A stretch of 64,000 nt of DNA, from positions 6,076,001-6,140,000 of the forward strand of contig OZ014416.1 of assembly GCA_963965975.1 (NCBI GenBank). Direction: 5' to 3'. Below, one piece after another: positions 11,801 through 23,289 of the stretch (positions within the stretch are counted from its first letter, which is position 1; each line of letters begins with the position of its first letter). Under the pieces are notes generated by a model. That model was not told the DNA's origin. It saw nothing but the letters and a program-made list of their open reading frames with translations, and searched no databases. Both the position numbers and the translations under genes were made by a program. Origin of the DNA: Xestospongia bergquistia (taxonomy: Eukaryota; Porifera; Demospongiae; Haplosclerida; Petrosiidae).

Positions 11801-14800
11801 AATTTCTTTGCCTGTAAACAGGGCTAGCATTACATTACATGTCATTAAGTGTGGTTTATAAATGTACGAAGATCACATATAGAGTACATTAAATCATTCA
11901 ATGTCTGTTTTGTTATTCAAGAAAAGGTAATGTTAACAAAAATAATGATTGCATGGCATGACATAGCTAGTTTGTTGTGATAATGCCTTATATTTTAGCT
12001 ACTGTTTTCAGTTTATATCAAGTGTACTATAGATGTAGTCACAATAATTATTAGATTTGGCAAGATAATATAATTATTATAATAATTATTACTGTTATTA
12101 TAAATTTTCCAATTTTCTTCTAGTATCAACGAAAACCAGCACATTTTGCAGCAGAGAAGGGTCATGTTGATGCTATAAAGTTACTAATCGAAGTGGGACA
12201 AGCTGATGTAAATGCTAGAGATGAAGTAAGTCACATTACAGCTACTTATGAATTATTTCCATTTAAGTATGACATTTTAATGTGGTATTAAAAATTGATA
12301 CCAAACTGTTTCATGCTCAGGATGCCATTACTTCAAATATTTTGATAACAATGTTTTGACACAACAATTCTGAGAACAATTACCCAAAATCTTTAACAGT
12401 TAGAAAAGAACCAAAACCCCATTTAAATAACAACAAGGCTACAATAGGAACAGATTAATTATGTCAGTGACTATCACTCATAGATCTGTTTACTTGAGAT
12501 AAAATTTGTGCATAAACTAAAAACAACGTCATTGTTAAGTTATTAATAATAATGATTAAATTAAATTCATTATTTGGATATAATACTTGGGAATATGGCA
12601 GTTGTCATCATGCCATAACAAATACATCAAGATAATTTTTATATAAAAAAGGAAACACTCTCAAAAGTCTTTTATTCATCATTTTAATGAAATAATGCTT
12701 TCTTCAGTTCATATTTAGTAAATACAATAATAATTGTTAGACTTATACTCCTTCTCCTGAGAGGCTACTTCTAAGCTCTGTTAAATCACTACTTTCACAG
12801 TGGAACTGATCCAAACTACAATAGATGTTACTCATGTAAAAACATAATGATTTTGTGTAAAATTAATCATTGCAAACCTTCTAGTTTTATAGTTATCATG
12901 GTTCAAACAAAATTATAAAATAAGAAAGAACATTGTGTTATATCTAAATAGATAGTGCTATTGACCACATGATTGTTGCTCTTAAAACACAACAGTTATG
13001 TAAAATAAACATGTGATGCTAAACAATCCTAGGACCACCTGTTGATATGCAACATGCCAGATAATTAAAGCAAACTAGCCATAAAAGCAAGATATTTCCT
13101 CTTATTAAAACACATGACAACACTAGTAGTCAATAGAAGTATGACTAATTAAAACAACATTATCTTTCAGTCATTATTGTAACTGTTATATTATTATCAA
13201 TGATAAGGAAATAGATACAGCTAATTTGTGTTATTAATATTTTCAGTTTTAATGTCTTAATATCTTTCTTACTATCTTATTAAGAATCTTTTATCCATGA
13301 GATATTAATAATGACATTATTATAAAATATAATATTATAGCAAATTATTTTGCTCCATGTTCTCTTCTAGACCTATGTGTTATGTGTTTACTTCTTTCTT
13401 TAGGATGGCAATACTCTATTGCATTCTGCCTGCTCATGTGGTAGTAAGGACACAATACAATATCTGCTAAATGATGTGAAGTTAAATCCACTGGCTGTAA
13501 ACAATCGTCAACAAATACCATTAGAAGTTATTCCACCAAATCTCAATGACAGATTCCAATTACTAAAATTGTTTCAACCATTTCTTCAACATAATATAGA
13601 GTATCCAGTAGATTCATATGCCAAACTATTCCTTTGCGGAAAAACAAATACTGGTAAAAGCTCTTTAGCTGCTGTTATATCTTATCGTGCTGACAAGTGG
13701 TCTTTTCATGACTACAATCCAGAAGAATGTGTTGAAGGTGTTGTATTACAAAACACTGGAATTGACTACCACAGCATTCGTAGTTGGGAAATAGGAAACG
13801 TTGTAATTTTTGATTTTGCTGGACATGCAGAATATTACAGTAGCCATGCTGCAGTATTGGAAACTCTTTTGTTGAGGTCACCAGCTGTCTTTGTAATTGT
13901 AACTAATCTTACTGATGAGAAAGAGATAATAAAGAGGGACCTGTACTTCTGGTTTAATTTTATTGAGAATGTTAGCACGAATTTAAGTAACCCTAGTCAA
14001 GTTATCATTGTTGGAAGCCATATTGATCTTTTGCCACATGAAAATGATTACGAATCCTTTATTAATGAAATTGCAAGTAGTGCCATTCGTGATCAAAATT
14101 ATACTGGTTTCCTAGCAATGGACTGCCATAGACCAGGAGGTAAAGGTGTTAAAGAATTTATGACTAAACTAAAGAAGAGCTGTGAAGCTGTTATTGACAG
14201 AGAAGATAAAATAAGCTACCATTGTCATTGTCTACATGCTTTCCTTCAACAGCTTCAACTTGTTGCTATTAGTTTAGATGACCTCTGCTCAATAATTGAG
14301 AATATGAATGAGTCATGTCTTTTGTCAGACCGATCAACTGTGTTGAAGTTCTTGACCATTCTTGGAGAAAAGGGTCTTGTCTTACTTTTAGGAGATTGGT
14401 TAATTATCGACAAAAAAGCTATGTTAACTGAAGTAAATGGTATTCTTTTTAATAAACGCATTGATAGTGTATGTAAACCCATTACCAGTAACACTGGTAT
14501 CATGCCAGTGTCCACATTAGCTAAACTATTCCCCAACCACAATACAAAAATACTAATTCGTTTCCTAATAAGTCTACAATTATGTCACCAAATCAATTCT
14601 CTTTCCGTTAATAACATCGCAAACAATATACCATCTGAAGAACCTCCTGTAAATGAAGATGCCAAATATTTATTTTTTCCTGCACTTATTAAAGAAGATA
14701 GGCCCTCACCAGTTTTCACTACAACAGATGGATTTGGTTGGTGTTTATGGTGCCCAGATCCTCGGCAATTTCTACCTATACGATTCCTTCATACTCTACT

Positions 14801-16101
14801 TCGTCACTTGGCCTATACTCGTTGTCTTCCTTCTAACAACGCTGGCATTATGGAAACCCACATTGAAGTCGAGGAACTCTATCGTGATTGTACTATGTGG
14901 AAAAATGGCATATATTGGAAAGACGAGAATGATATTTAAGTGATGGTGGAGGTTACTGAGCACAATAGATGTGTTACAATTCTAGTTTCTCACAGTGGTT
15001 TCTTGAAAAGTTATGAGATTCGTACATCTCTCATTAAAGAAGTGCTTAGTCTTAAGAACAAGATATGTTCATGTGAAGTGCAGCAGTTTGTTATTCCTCC
15101 TTGTAATATGAACGATGTTGTTGACAAGGAGATGAGACACCGTATACTCTATTCCCTTAGAAAAGTAGCCCTTGGAGTTATTACCAAATGTCCTATTGGT
15201 GATGCAAACAATAAAACTGCTAAAAGAGTTGATGTCAGGTCTGTTGTTGGTGAGAAAGAACCTTACCTCTGCATTGCCCCCATTGTCATTGCGGCTCTCT
15301 TCACAGACAGCAACAACGACATACTATTACCACATCACTACATCCGACATATAGAGGAAGCATGTAGGAAGATAATGCCATTCTCATCTCATTGGACACA
15401 TCTGTCAGTGAGGAAACGTCTTAATCAATTTAGTATTTTTACTGGCCGTAATCCTTTGGTAAGTTAAGAATTTAATAATTTTTAATTGTTTGAATTTTGT
15501 ACATAGACTATATCATCTCGACCTATTAGAGAGGAAGAGATACAATGTCTGTCTATAGATGATGTTTATATTACAAAGAAAGGTAGTTTATCATGTCTGT
15601 TTTGATTAACATTTACTTATTAATGTTTGTAGAATCTAGTACCACTAACTCTCATCAACAGATGCAATCATCAAGTGCATATGATATATCAGGTATGCTT
15701 GTCAAATTCATTTTGTTGGTAAGTAATGTTCCAGTGTAATAAGGTGTTAATATTAGAGATATGTAATAGGTTTACTTTGGACACTACCTCAAGCTTATAT
15801 ACTATAATTATAAAGAATACTATACACTGGAATGTATTAACTGATATTTTGACCATTTATGTCCAAATTTATTCAAAGTTTAGTTTAGCTTTTTTTACTT
15901 TAGTTACTAGCAATAATAAAAGATATTTGTGATTATTTTATATTTTATGAGATTCCCTTTAAATCCTATAGAACCTGCTAAGGAATCAGGTACTGCTACT
16001 ACAACTGAAGGATATAATACTGACAATCTACTTCTGGAACATCAGGTATGATTATCTTCCTATTATGTAAGTCATGTTAATTTTGGTCATTTACAAATTC
16101 A

Positions 16102-16148
<47 letters not shown>

Positions 16149-16999
16149 TATATATAGACAATGGTTACACCATCAATCTTTCATATTATAAAAAAAAATA
16201 CTATCCATTACATACTTATATTCTACTCAACAGCAACAATCCTCACAAGAACTTTCAAATGAGCCCAAAAAAGAGACTGTCCCTAGTGATAGTACACATC
16301 AAGGTAATGTATATAAGACAATAATAACCATTTCATATAATATTATATGTGATGACATCAACTAATAAATTGTGCCACCTATGCAATCTATGTTATTATA
16401 GTTGACATAGTGATATTAAGCAGTTTACTTGGGTTAATAAATGTTGCATTACTTTTTGTTGAGATCAAAATTCGTTTATTCTTTTTTGTATTTTCTAAGT
16501 AACCTTTAACTCAGTTACTTTTCCTTTTTTGTCATATTATGTAGGCACTTCTGAGCCATCAGAAATATTTCTGGATTATTATGCTGATATGTGTGATGCC
16601 ATTGAAGTTAAACCTCTTTCCATTGTTAACCGGCTTGTTACTGCTAGATTGATACCATCAAATTTTAAAGATGATGTACAAAGTATGAGTGGTGATAATT
16701 ATGACAAAGCAGACAAAATACTTAATGAACTGCAGCGACAGGTTAAGGAAAAAGGAATTGATTTTTTAATGGCTATCTGTGATTTCCTTCTGAACCAGAA
16801 CCATACATTAAAAGACATTGGGATAAGAATGAAACATCAACTAGAAAGTAAGAGATTATACTGTAAAAATCTAGTATGACTGGCTGTTATTTTACAGTAT
16901 ATATACATATGTATTATATAATGTAATTGCTTGCTTTAAATGGCATTATGCTTATTGTATGTCTTTCTTTCTACTGCAGGCATAACTCTACCTAATTAA
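8352..16999 (+). CDS. Gene 2: ankyrin-ROCO GTPase-CARD protein with one in-frame stop
   Basis: Exons: 8352-8450, 8891-8989, 9129-9227, 9811-9909 (33 codons each), 10870-10971, 12124-12225 (34 codons each), 13404-15458 (685 codons), 15507-15582, 15633-15692, 15972-16045, 16234-16303, 16545-16847 and 16980-16999 (stop 16997). All join in phase, giving 1,085 sense-or-stop codons after a missing start exon. Residues 1-200 are six ankyrin repeats, one per phase 0 exon. The big exon starts with a seventh repeat, then a Roc-like GTPase with P-loop GKTNTGKS (about residues 279-286), switch II DFAGH and a GSHID guanine-specificity motif, then a COR-like region. The 16545 exon is a death-fold domain best read as CARD. 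TAA at 14937-14939 interrupts the COR-like region, and the frame stays open for 173 codons beyond it. No start codon exon was found upstream, where a transposon relic lies. By family (DAPK/ROCO) a signalling switch; function inferred. Confidence 0.75.
8797..8833. repeat. AT dinucleotide microsatellite
   Basis: Nearly pure AT repeat in the first intron of gene 2. Confidence 0.85.
10295..12240 (+). repeat. Intragenic tandem duplication of an ankyrin exon plus introns
   Basis: Sequence around exon 10870-10971 and its left intron (from about 10295) recurs from about 11385 to 12240 around exon 12124-12225. The exons differ at few positions, and intron words such as the gaaatccttaaaatgca block recur about 1.1 kb apart. 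This is how the gene gained an extra ankyrin repeat without breaking frame. Confidence 0.75.
12640..13400 (+). other. Long intron before the ROCO exon
   Basis: Intron sequence between exons 12124-12225 and 13404-15458 of gene 2. AT-rich, no coding exon or repeat recognised beyond the decayed flank of the duplicated block on its left. Confidence 0.5.
16103..16143. repeat. AT dinucleotide microsatellite
   Basis: Pure TA/AT run within the intron between exons 15972-16045 and 16234-16303 of gene 2. Confidence 0.85.
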
Positions 17000-17090
17000 T
17001 TAGTGTGCAGTCCCTCTCTCCCTTTACTTTGCACATTTGTTACTTTATATATTTCATTATTATAGTTAAGTTAGTTTATGTACACTTTAA

Positions 17091-17365
17091 AGGGTAACAG
17101 AAATGAATTTTTGTCATACTGTTTTTGTTATCTAATTAAATTGTTTTGTTTCCCAAATGAAGAAAGCAAAATGCTTTATTATTCTGACGTCACGGAAGTA
17201 ACGCCCACGACACTGGGCAATATAATTATTTCACCAATACATTTTGTTTTGATAATAGATTTCTGCAATAGCATGACTAGTATTGCACTAATTTTTTTAT
17301 ATATTTGTATGTTACTACAAGGTCTTTCATTTTAATCAGAATTTGAAAACCATTTCTGTTACCCT
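17091..17365. mobile_element. 275-bp MITE with TTAA target duplication
   Basis: The left end AGGGTAACAGAAATG at 17091 is matched by the inverted right end CATTTCTGTTACCCT ending at 17365. Each end is flanked by TTAA (17087-17090 and 17366-17369), the target duplication of piggyBac- and Kolobok-type elements. There is no transposase, so it is a non-autonomous element. It lies 92 bp past the stop of gene 2, and the 85-codon reading frame across it is just element sequence. It contains a palindromic GACGTC next to CAC, which resembles a CRE site but is probably incidental. Confidence 0.7.
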
Positions 17366-17846
17366 TTAATTGTCTAGAATGTTTTACCATTAGTTTTTGA
17401 TTTTATAGTTGCTGCTTTTTTATAAAATATAATTGCTAAATCTATTAATGTCATTTATAATCTTTGAAGGACTCTAATTCCTGAGATAACAATGCTAACA
17501 ATAAACACTCATTCAATAAAATACTTTGGAAATTGATTTACTAGCTCAAAGAACTGACCCTGCGGTATTAAGTCTATAGTTGTTTGTTCTTCCTAACTAA
17601 TAACTAAATTATCAGATTGAATGATAGTAAAGTCAACAGTTGGTGAAATGGAGATGATAGAAGAATGTCATCAAATTCATTAAGGGAGAAAGAGGGAGTT
17701 TAGTGATCTCATTAATTAATATAGAATAAAATGTAGTAGGCCCAGAATTTAATCCGGGAGAATAACATATATATAAAAGAAGCAAAAACTAACATTATAT
17801 ATTATCTGTTCAGAGATACATATTCATATACGGGTTTCGTTTCAGA

Positions 17847-20082
17847 AATATAAGGGATACCTGGCAATGGAATCAGAAGGTAATTAAGAGAGAGCTGTGA
17901 AGCTGCTGTGGACAGGAATGATAAGATGAGCTATGCTTTTCTACAAAATCTTCAGGTTGTCGCCATTAGCTTAGATGATTTCTGTTCATTATTAAAGGAA
18001 AGAAACGAACCCTACCTTTTGTCTGATAGATCTTGTTTGAAGGAGTTCTTAACTATCCTTGGAGACAAAGGTCTCATTTTGTACCTAGGTGAGTGGTTAA
18101 TTGTTGACAAGAAAGCCCTGTTGACTGTAATAAATTAATGCTCTATTCAATGAGAGTATCAATCATATTCAAAAACCTGTTGCCAGTAATACTGGGATAA
18201 TGCCTGTATATACCCTAGCTACACTTTCTCCAACTACTTTTGATATGTTAGTCCATTTTTAACTAGTTGACAGTTCTGTCACTAAATGGACATGCATGCT
18301 GTCAATACTATCATTAACAATGTAGCACCTGAAGAATTATCTATAGAGATTTTTTATTTTTCCTGCTCTTATAGATGAAAAGAGGACTCCTTCAGTGCTT
18401 AGTATGAAGCATGGATTGGGTTGGTGCTTGTGGTGTCCTATCTTCATCAATTCTGTCTCCAAGATTTTTACACATCCTTCTCTTTCATATAGCTTACAAA
18501 TATTGTCTTCTTCATAATAAAGCTGGCTATGTAAACACCTGTCCAGCAATTCAAGAGTTACAATGTGACTGTACTATGTGGAAAATGGGATACTATGGAA
18601 AGATGAGAACAATACCGAGGTGATGGTGGAAGTCTCTGAAGACAACAGACATGTTACATACTTGTGTCTGACAATGATTCAATACAAACTTGTCAAGTGC
18701 ATACATCTTTTGTTAAAGATGTCCTTAATCTTGAGAATGAATTATGTTCATGCAAAGCTAAGCAGTTTGTTATTTCTCGTGGAAATATTAAGAATGTGAT
18801 TGATAAGAAATTAGAAATTAGACATTGCATTCTTTATGCTCTGGGAGAAATAGCACGAGGTGTTATACTTAGGTGTCATGTTTGTGATAACAATAGACTC
18901 TTCTTACCTGAAGCTCTTGATGTAAGGCTATCGTTAGTAAAAATAAGCCATTCTTATGCATTGAGTACCCAGGTGACCATTGCTCTTTTTGATGGCAATA
19001 ACAGAGACTTATGTGGAAAATTTAAGCAGTTTAAATAAAGTAGATTGTATTCTACCTGCAAACATAGATATTAGCTATAATATTACCAAATAATTTTCAT
19101 TATTATAAGTGGGAGCCCACAAACTTAAACAAATGGGGAACTACATGGTACAGCATGAAGCAAGAACAACCAGACAAGGAACAATTAAAATACATTCATA
19201 ACATAATTGCCAACCTCCAAGTATACTAATGTTGTTTTTCTAATGCTATACCAGCTTTCTAGTAGGAGTCACATGATTGTTTGACTGTTCATTACTACTC
19301 TGTCACAAATGTTTGCGTAGCTTTTATTGTTATTTAATTTTATGTTACAGGTAATCAACACTTAAAGAGATTATACATCATATATCATTAATTTAGTAAA
19401 ATTATGTAAATTAATAGAGCAATTCTTGACAGTTGTTTAATTTAATTTCCCTTAAGTTGTCAAATCTACAAGACATGAAGTTTTAATTCAACTAGCATGT
19501 ATGGATGCTACATGGCATGAAATTGGAGATGGCCTTGGAATGAGTTATAATATAATTCGAGGTTTGGCTCAACCTGCATTCAAAAATCAAACACGACTTG
19601 GTTGGAAATGAATGGTGAAGGTGAAGGTGCTCCTATCACATGGATCACCATTTTAAAACTTCTAAATGATCACTTGTTAACAACAAAGCCCTAGCTATGA
19701 AGATATACCAAGAAGAATGTTCTAAAGAACAAATAGTTCCGAGTAAAATTTAATATACAATTGACTCATGAGGTTCACTTTATATCCTATAGAACCATCT
19801 AAGAAATCAGGTACTGCTAATACAATTGAAGGATATAATACTGACAACCTACCTATGGAATATGATTTATCTTCTTATGTTGTAGGTCATGTTAATGTTG
19901 GTCAATCACAAATTCAGTTCTTTTACAACATAATATAAACAATGTTTACATCATCAATGCATAAACAAACATAAACACTATTTATCACATATACTTATAT
20001 TCAACTAAACAGCAACAATCTTCACAAGAACTTTCAATTGAGCCACCAGAAGAGACTATAGCTAGTGATAGTACACATCAAG
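17847..20082 (+). pseudogene. Decayed third ROCO copy (COR-like region, Death domain, linkers)
   Basis: From 17847 the sequence parallels gene 2 from about 14100 on, but in several frames: 17908-18138 (LQVVAISLDDFCSLL), 18411-18623, 18578-18799 and 18664-19038, with stops and indels between them. At 18614 it has GAG GTG where gene 2 has TAA GTG, which exposes the gene 2 stop. A Death-domain exon remnant follows at about 19457-19720 (TWHEIGDGLG, then a frameshift after RLGWK). Linker-exon remnants lie at 19793-19860 (donor destroyed) and 20013-20082 (intact donor), homologous to gene 2 exons 15972 and 16234. The CARD exon expected next is missing. This copy carries both a Death domain and gene 2-type linkers, which shows that the domains are exchanged between family members. 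Confidence 0.8.
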
Positions 20083-20099
20083 GTAATGTAAGACAATAA

Positions 20100-21580
20100 T
20101 AATGACTGCATATAATATTATATGTGATGACATGAACTAATCAATTGTGCCTACCTAGATAGTCTACATCATCATAGTTGACATAGTAATAATAAGTAAT
20201 TTATGTATGTTGATAAATGTTGTATTACTTGCTTGTTGATATCAAAATTCATTTATTCTCTTTTGTGCTTGCAAAGTAACCTTTAACTCGTGTTAAGTCA
20301 GACACAGCTACTGCCAGATATATCATATATTTAAAGGTGTTCACTAATAAACTAATAGCATTAAGATAATGCACTATTGTAGTGAATGCGACACAATATA
20401 ACAAGTTAGCTGACTTGATCTAGAGTAGGAGAAATAACAATATCAAAAAATGATTATAAAACGAAAGCACTAATACAGAATGCTTGCCACAGCTATAGTA
20501 TGATACTACAGTGTTAGTTAGGTTCATATTTAAGTCAGCAGATTTTCATGCATAATGGCAGTGATCACTGCTACTATACATGAAAATATGCTGAATAAAA
20601 TAGGTGACAGAGGTTGCTTCAAACTGATGTAACATCAAAATATGCAAGTTATGATCACAGCTATACCACAGGTGTAACAATTTACAATAGTGTAACCACA
20701 ATGGATGTGCATATAAGAGGACAAGGAAGGTCAGCCTATCACCTACTAGATTGAATTAGCTGTAAAACTTGAAATCACTTATTAAATAATCCATTATCAG
20801 AAGCAAGCCATGTCCTGTCAAAGTCTACAATAGTCAGATGAACTAAATGAAGACTATGTCCAATGGAGGGTATGCATTCTATGAGGCTATACATGTATTT
20901 ACAGTATTAACATGGCTTGTACATATAAAAGGTTCAGAACAAAAGATTATTTAACTTGATAATACACTGTAATTGATATTATTCCTTTTCTGATTAGAAG
21001 CCTTTGTCATTCTAGATGGTAAAACACTATTCGAACTTACAAATTATGATTCATCCGGTAGTTAGTGAAATTAAGATTATGCAGGCTAATGAATTGTAGT
21101 CTTAGATTTTTCTTTTAAGCTTTTCTGTTTTTTGTTGCTTTGCTTCAGTTATTGTTGTTTTAAGACACTATTTACTGTCATTTTGACAGTTTGTAAATTA
21201 CATAGTCAATATTCATATGCATACTGCATAAGCCAATGAACAGTTGCAGATTATCACTTATATAGAATATTTGTTAAATATTGTTCAAGTATTTGATATG
21301 TTAAGTGATATTTCAAGATCATGTATTGATGTAGGTTAGTTTACTTTTAGCTCAAGAGATATCCCTGAGTCAGATAACAGTTAACACTATGTTAAAGATG
21401 TTCCACTTGATATAAGACTATTAATGATATTCAATGTTTTGTATAAATCATATGACCACAAAAAAATCATTGAAATAAATTAACTAAAAGGTTGCTGGCA
21501 ATATTTATTTTTAAATCTTTTTAGATTTATGTAAATCCTGTCATACATTTACTAATACATTTAATATTTCCGTTTTATAA
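20100..21580 (+). other. Gene-free stretch
   Basis: AT-rich sequence after the decayed third copy. It begins with intron sequence similar to that before the gene 2 CARD exon (to about 20300), then diverges. No coding exon, repeat or transposon end was recognised. Confidence 0.4.
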
Positions 21581-21583
21581 TAG

Positions 21584-21676
21584 AATATGTGCCTAATTGA
21601 ATCTGTTATGAAAGGAGACTTGTCAGGAGTAAAGGATACTCTAGCTAGAGGAGCTGACGTAAATACTACAAATAAT
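21584..21676 (+). CDS. Isolated ankyrin exon
   Basis: A 93-nt phase 0 exon between a TAG acceptor and a GTAAGC donor. It reads MCLIESVMKGDLSGVK and then LARGADVNTTNN, a typical first ankyrin repeat (variable start, then G-AD-VN). In this family it would follow a short start exon, but none was found upstream, and the recognisable start exon at 23809 lies downstream. Probably part of a broken family member; the exon itself is intact. Confidence 0.55.
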
Positions 21677-22092
21677 GTAAGCCTATTTCATATTAATGTG
21701 GTTATTATAATATATTTATGAGGGATCTACTCCAGTCATGTTAACTGTAAAGAATGGACATAAAGATGTCGTTTGATTTTAAAAGAGAAAGGCGTCAATC
21801 TAAACCTTGTAAACTTTGCTAATATAGAAACTTTAGGATGCCATTAAATTGAGATATTGCAACATTAAGTAAAAGTAGCCATACATTGAAATGAAGCATT
21901 TTAACAAAAATCCCAACAGTGAAATTATAGATAATTGTATTCTGCACCACTTGAATTTTTATTGGAACAAACACTTCTTCCATCATGCCTGCTTTTTTTG
22001 AAATGGTACTTTTCAAGTTTTATCTTCCATTGACAGCCTTTGTCAATAATTAATATGTGATTACTAAGTAATTATAATTATAATTATAACTA

Positions 22093-22128
22093 TAGGATGT
22101 ACTTTACATGCATGTAAAGTACATCCTA
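22093..22128. repeat. 36-bp perfect palindrome
   Basis: The 36 bases are a perfect palindrome centred on CATG|CATG, with half-site TAGGATGTACTTTACATG. It can form a cruciform. It stands 85 bases upstream of the minisatellite at 22211 and could be an end of the same mobile unit. Confidence 0.8.
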
Positions 22129-22210
22129 ATTACTTCCTTCTTAAATGTTTATAATATTTACATTCTTGATCTCTCCTTGTATTAACTTTGTAACTCTTTC
22201 CCTATAGTTA

Positions 22211-22672
22211 TAACCAATACTACTGGTATTGTTGGTATCACTGGTATTGTAAGTAATACTGATATTGTAAGTAATATTGGTTTTGATGGTATTACTGTTA
22301 TTGTTGGTAATACTGGTATTGTAGCCAATATTAATACTAGAATTATAGATAATACAGGTATAGTGAATATTACTGGTATTATAAATATTACTGATATTGT
22401 AGGTAATACTGGTATTGTTGGTATTACTGGTGTTTTATGTAATACTGGTATTGTGAGTAATAATAGTATTGTAAGTAAGATTGGTATTATAAGTAAGATT
22501 GGTAGTGTGGGTAATACTGGTTTTGTTGGTAATACTAATATTGTAGGTAATATTATAATACCAGTATTACCTACTGTACCAGTATTACCTACAATACCAC
22601 TATTACCTATAAGACCAGTATTACCAACAATATCAGTATTACCAACAATACCAATATTACCCATTACACTAA
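22211..22672. repeat. 18-bp minisatellite that flips orientation midway
   Basis: Degenerate tandem copies of GGTAATACTGGTATTGTA. From 22211 to about 22556 the unit reads in this orientation; from there to 22672 it reads as its reverse complement (CCAGTATTACCTACAATA). The array is therefore a large imperfect inverted repeat. Both strands lack stops over long stretches (160 and 109 codons, Gly/Asn/Thr or Ile/Pro/Val-rich), but this is repeat periodicity, not a gene. Confidence 0.85.
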
Positions 22673-22735
22673 TATTACTTATACAGCAATAGTATATTTA
22701 ATATTGACATTTATTATTTAATTTCAGTAGCGATG

Positions 22736-22775
22736 TCATCATGATGTCATCATAGGCAAGTTACACCAAGAACCA
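22736..22775. repeat. Minisatellite flank shared with the 49.09-kb locus
   Basis: The word gatgtcatcataggcaagtt with its neighbours recurs at 49087-49112, also just past copies of the same 18-bp minisatellite. This marks the pair as copies of one dispersed element. Confidence 0.7.
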
Positions 22776-23289
22776 CAATTAACAGATTAAAGATAACAAT
22801 TAACAGAACCATAATTAACAGATAACAGAGGTCTTCAGTTTTGCTGAATTCATTGTCTCACAAAGATGAGTTAACCTTTGGAGAAGAGCTCATAGATGAA
22901 TTTGATTGTTCTCATCTAGAAATGAAAGACAAACTTAAGACTATTAAAATAGTATATGAATGTATTGAAACACGTGTCTTCAGAGAAAATAATGAACTAC
23001 AAACAAATAGACCCAACATTTAATAGAGTGGAAACTTCTAGGTAGGCATTAAGTTACTTTTGTGACTTTTATAATGAGATGCTATTCAAGATACAGCATT
23101 GTTCCACTTTGTAGTCAGTTAACTGTTACTTCAAAGTAAACGTAGCACGGGAAGACATTCTCTTTTGTACGTGCACGAATTAGTATCGTCTTAAATAACA
23201 CTTACATTTTGAATTTCATAGATAATTTACAGGTCCGTTTTTATCCGTGTTATATTCTTGAAACGATTCAAAGTGTGAAATATTCTTGA

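Noticed and set aside
17078-17335. Plus-strand 85-codon frame
   Set aside because: It lies almost wholly within the TTAA-flanked MITE.
22182-22692. Long open frames on both strands (160 and 109 codons)
   Set aside because: They only translate the 18-bp minisatellite. A period divisible by three leaves several frames free of stops.
22841-23023. 60-codon frame rich in charged residues
   Set aside because: It has protein-like composition, but no splice sites, homologue or domain could be recognised. Left uncalled.
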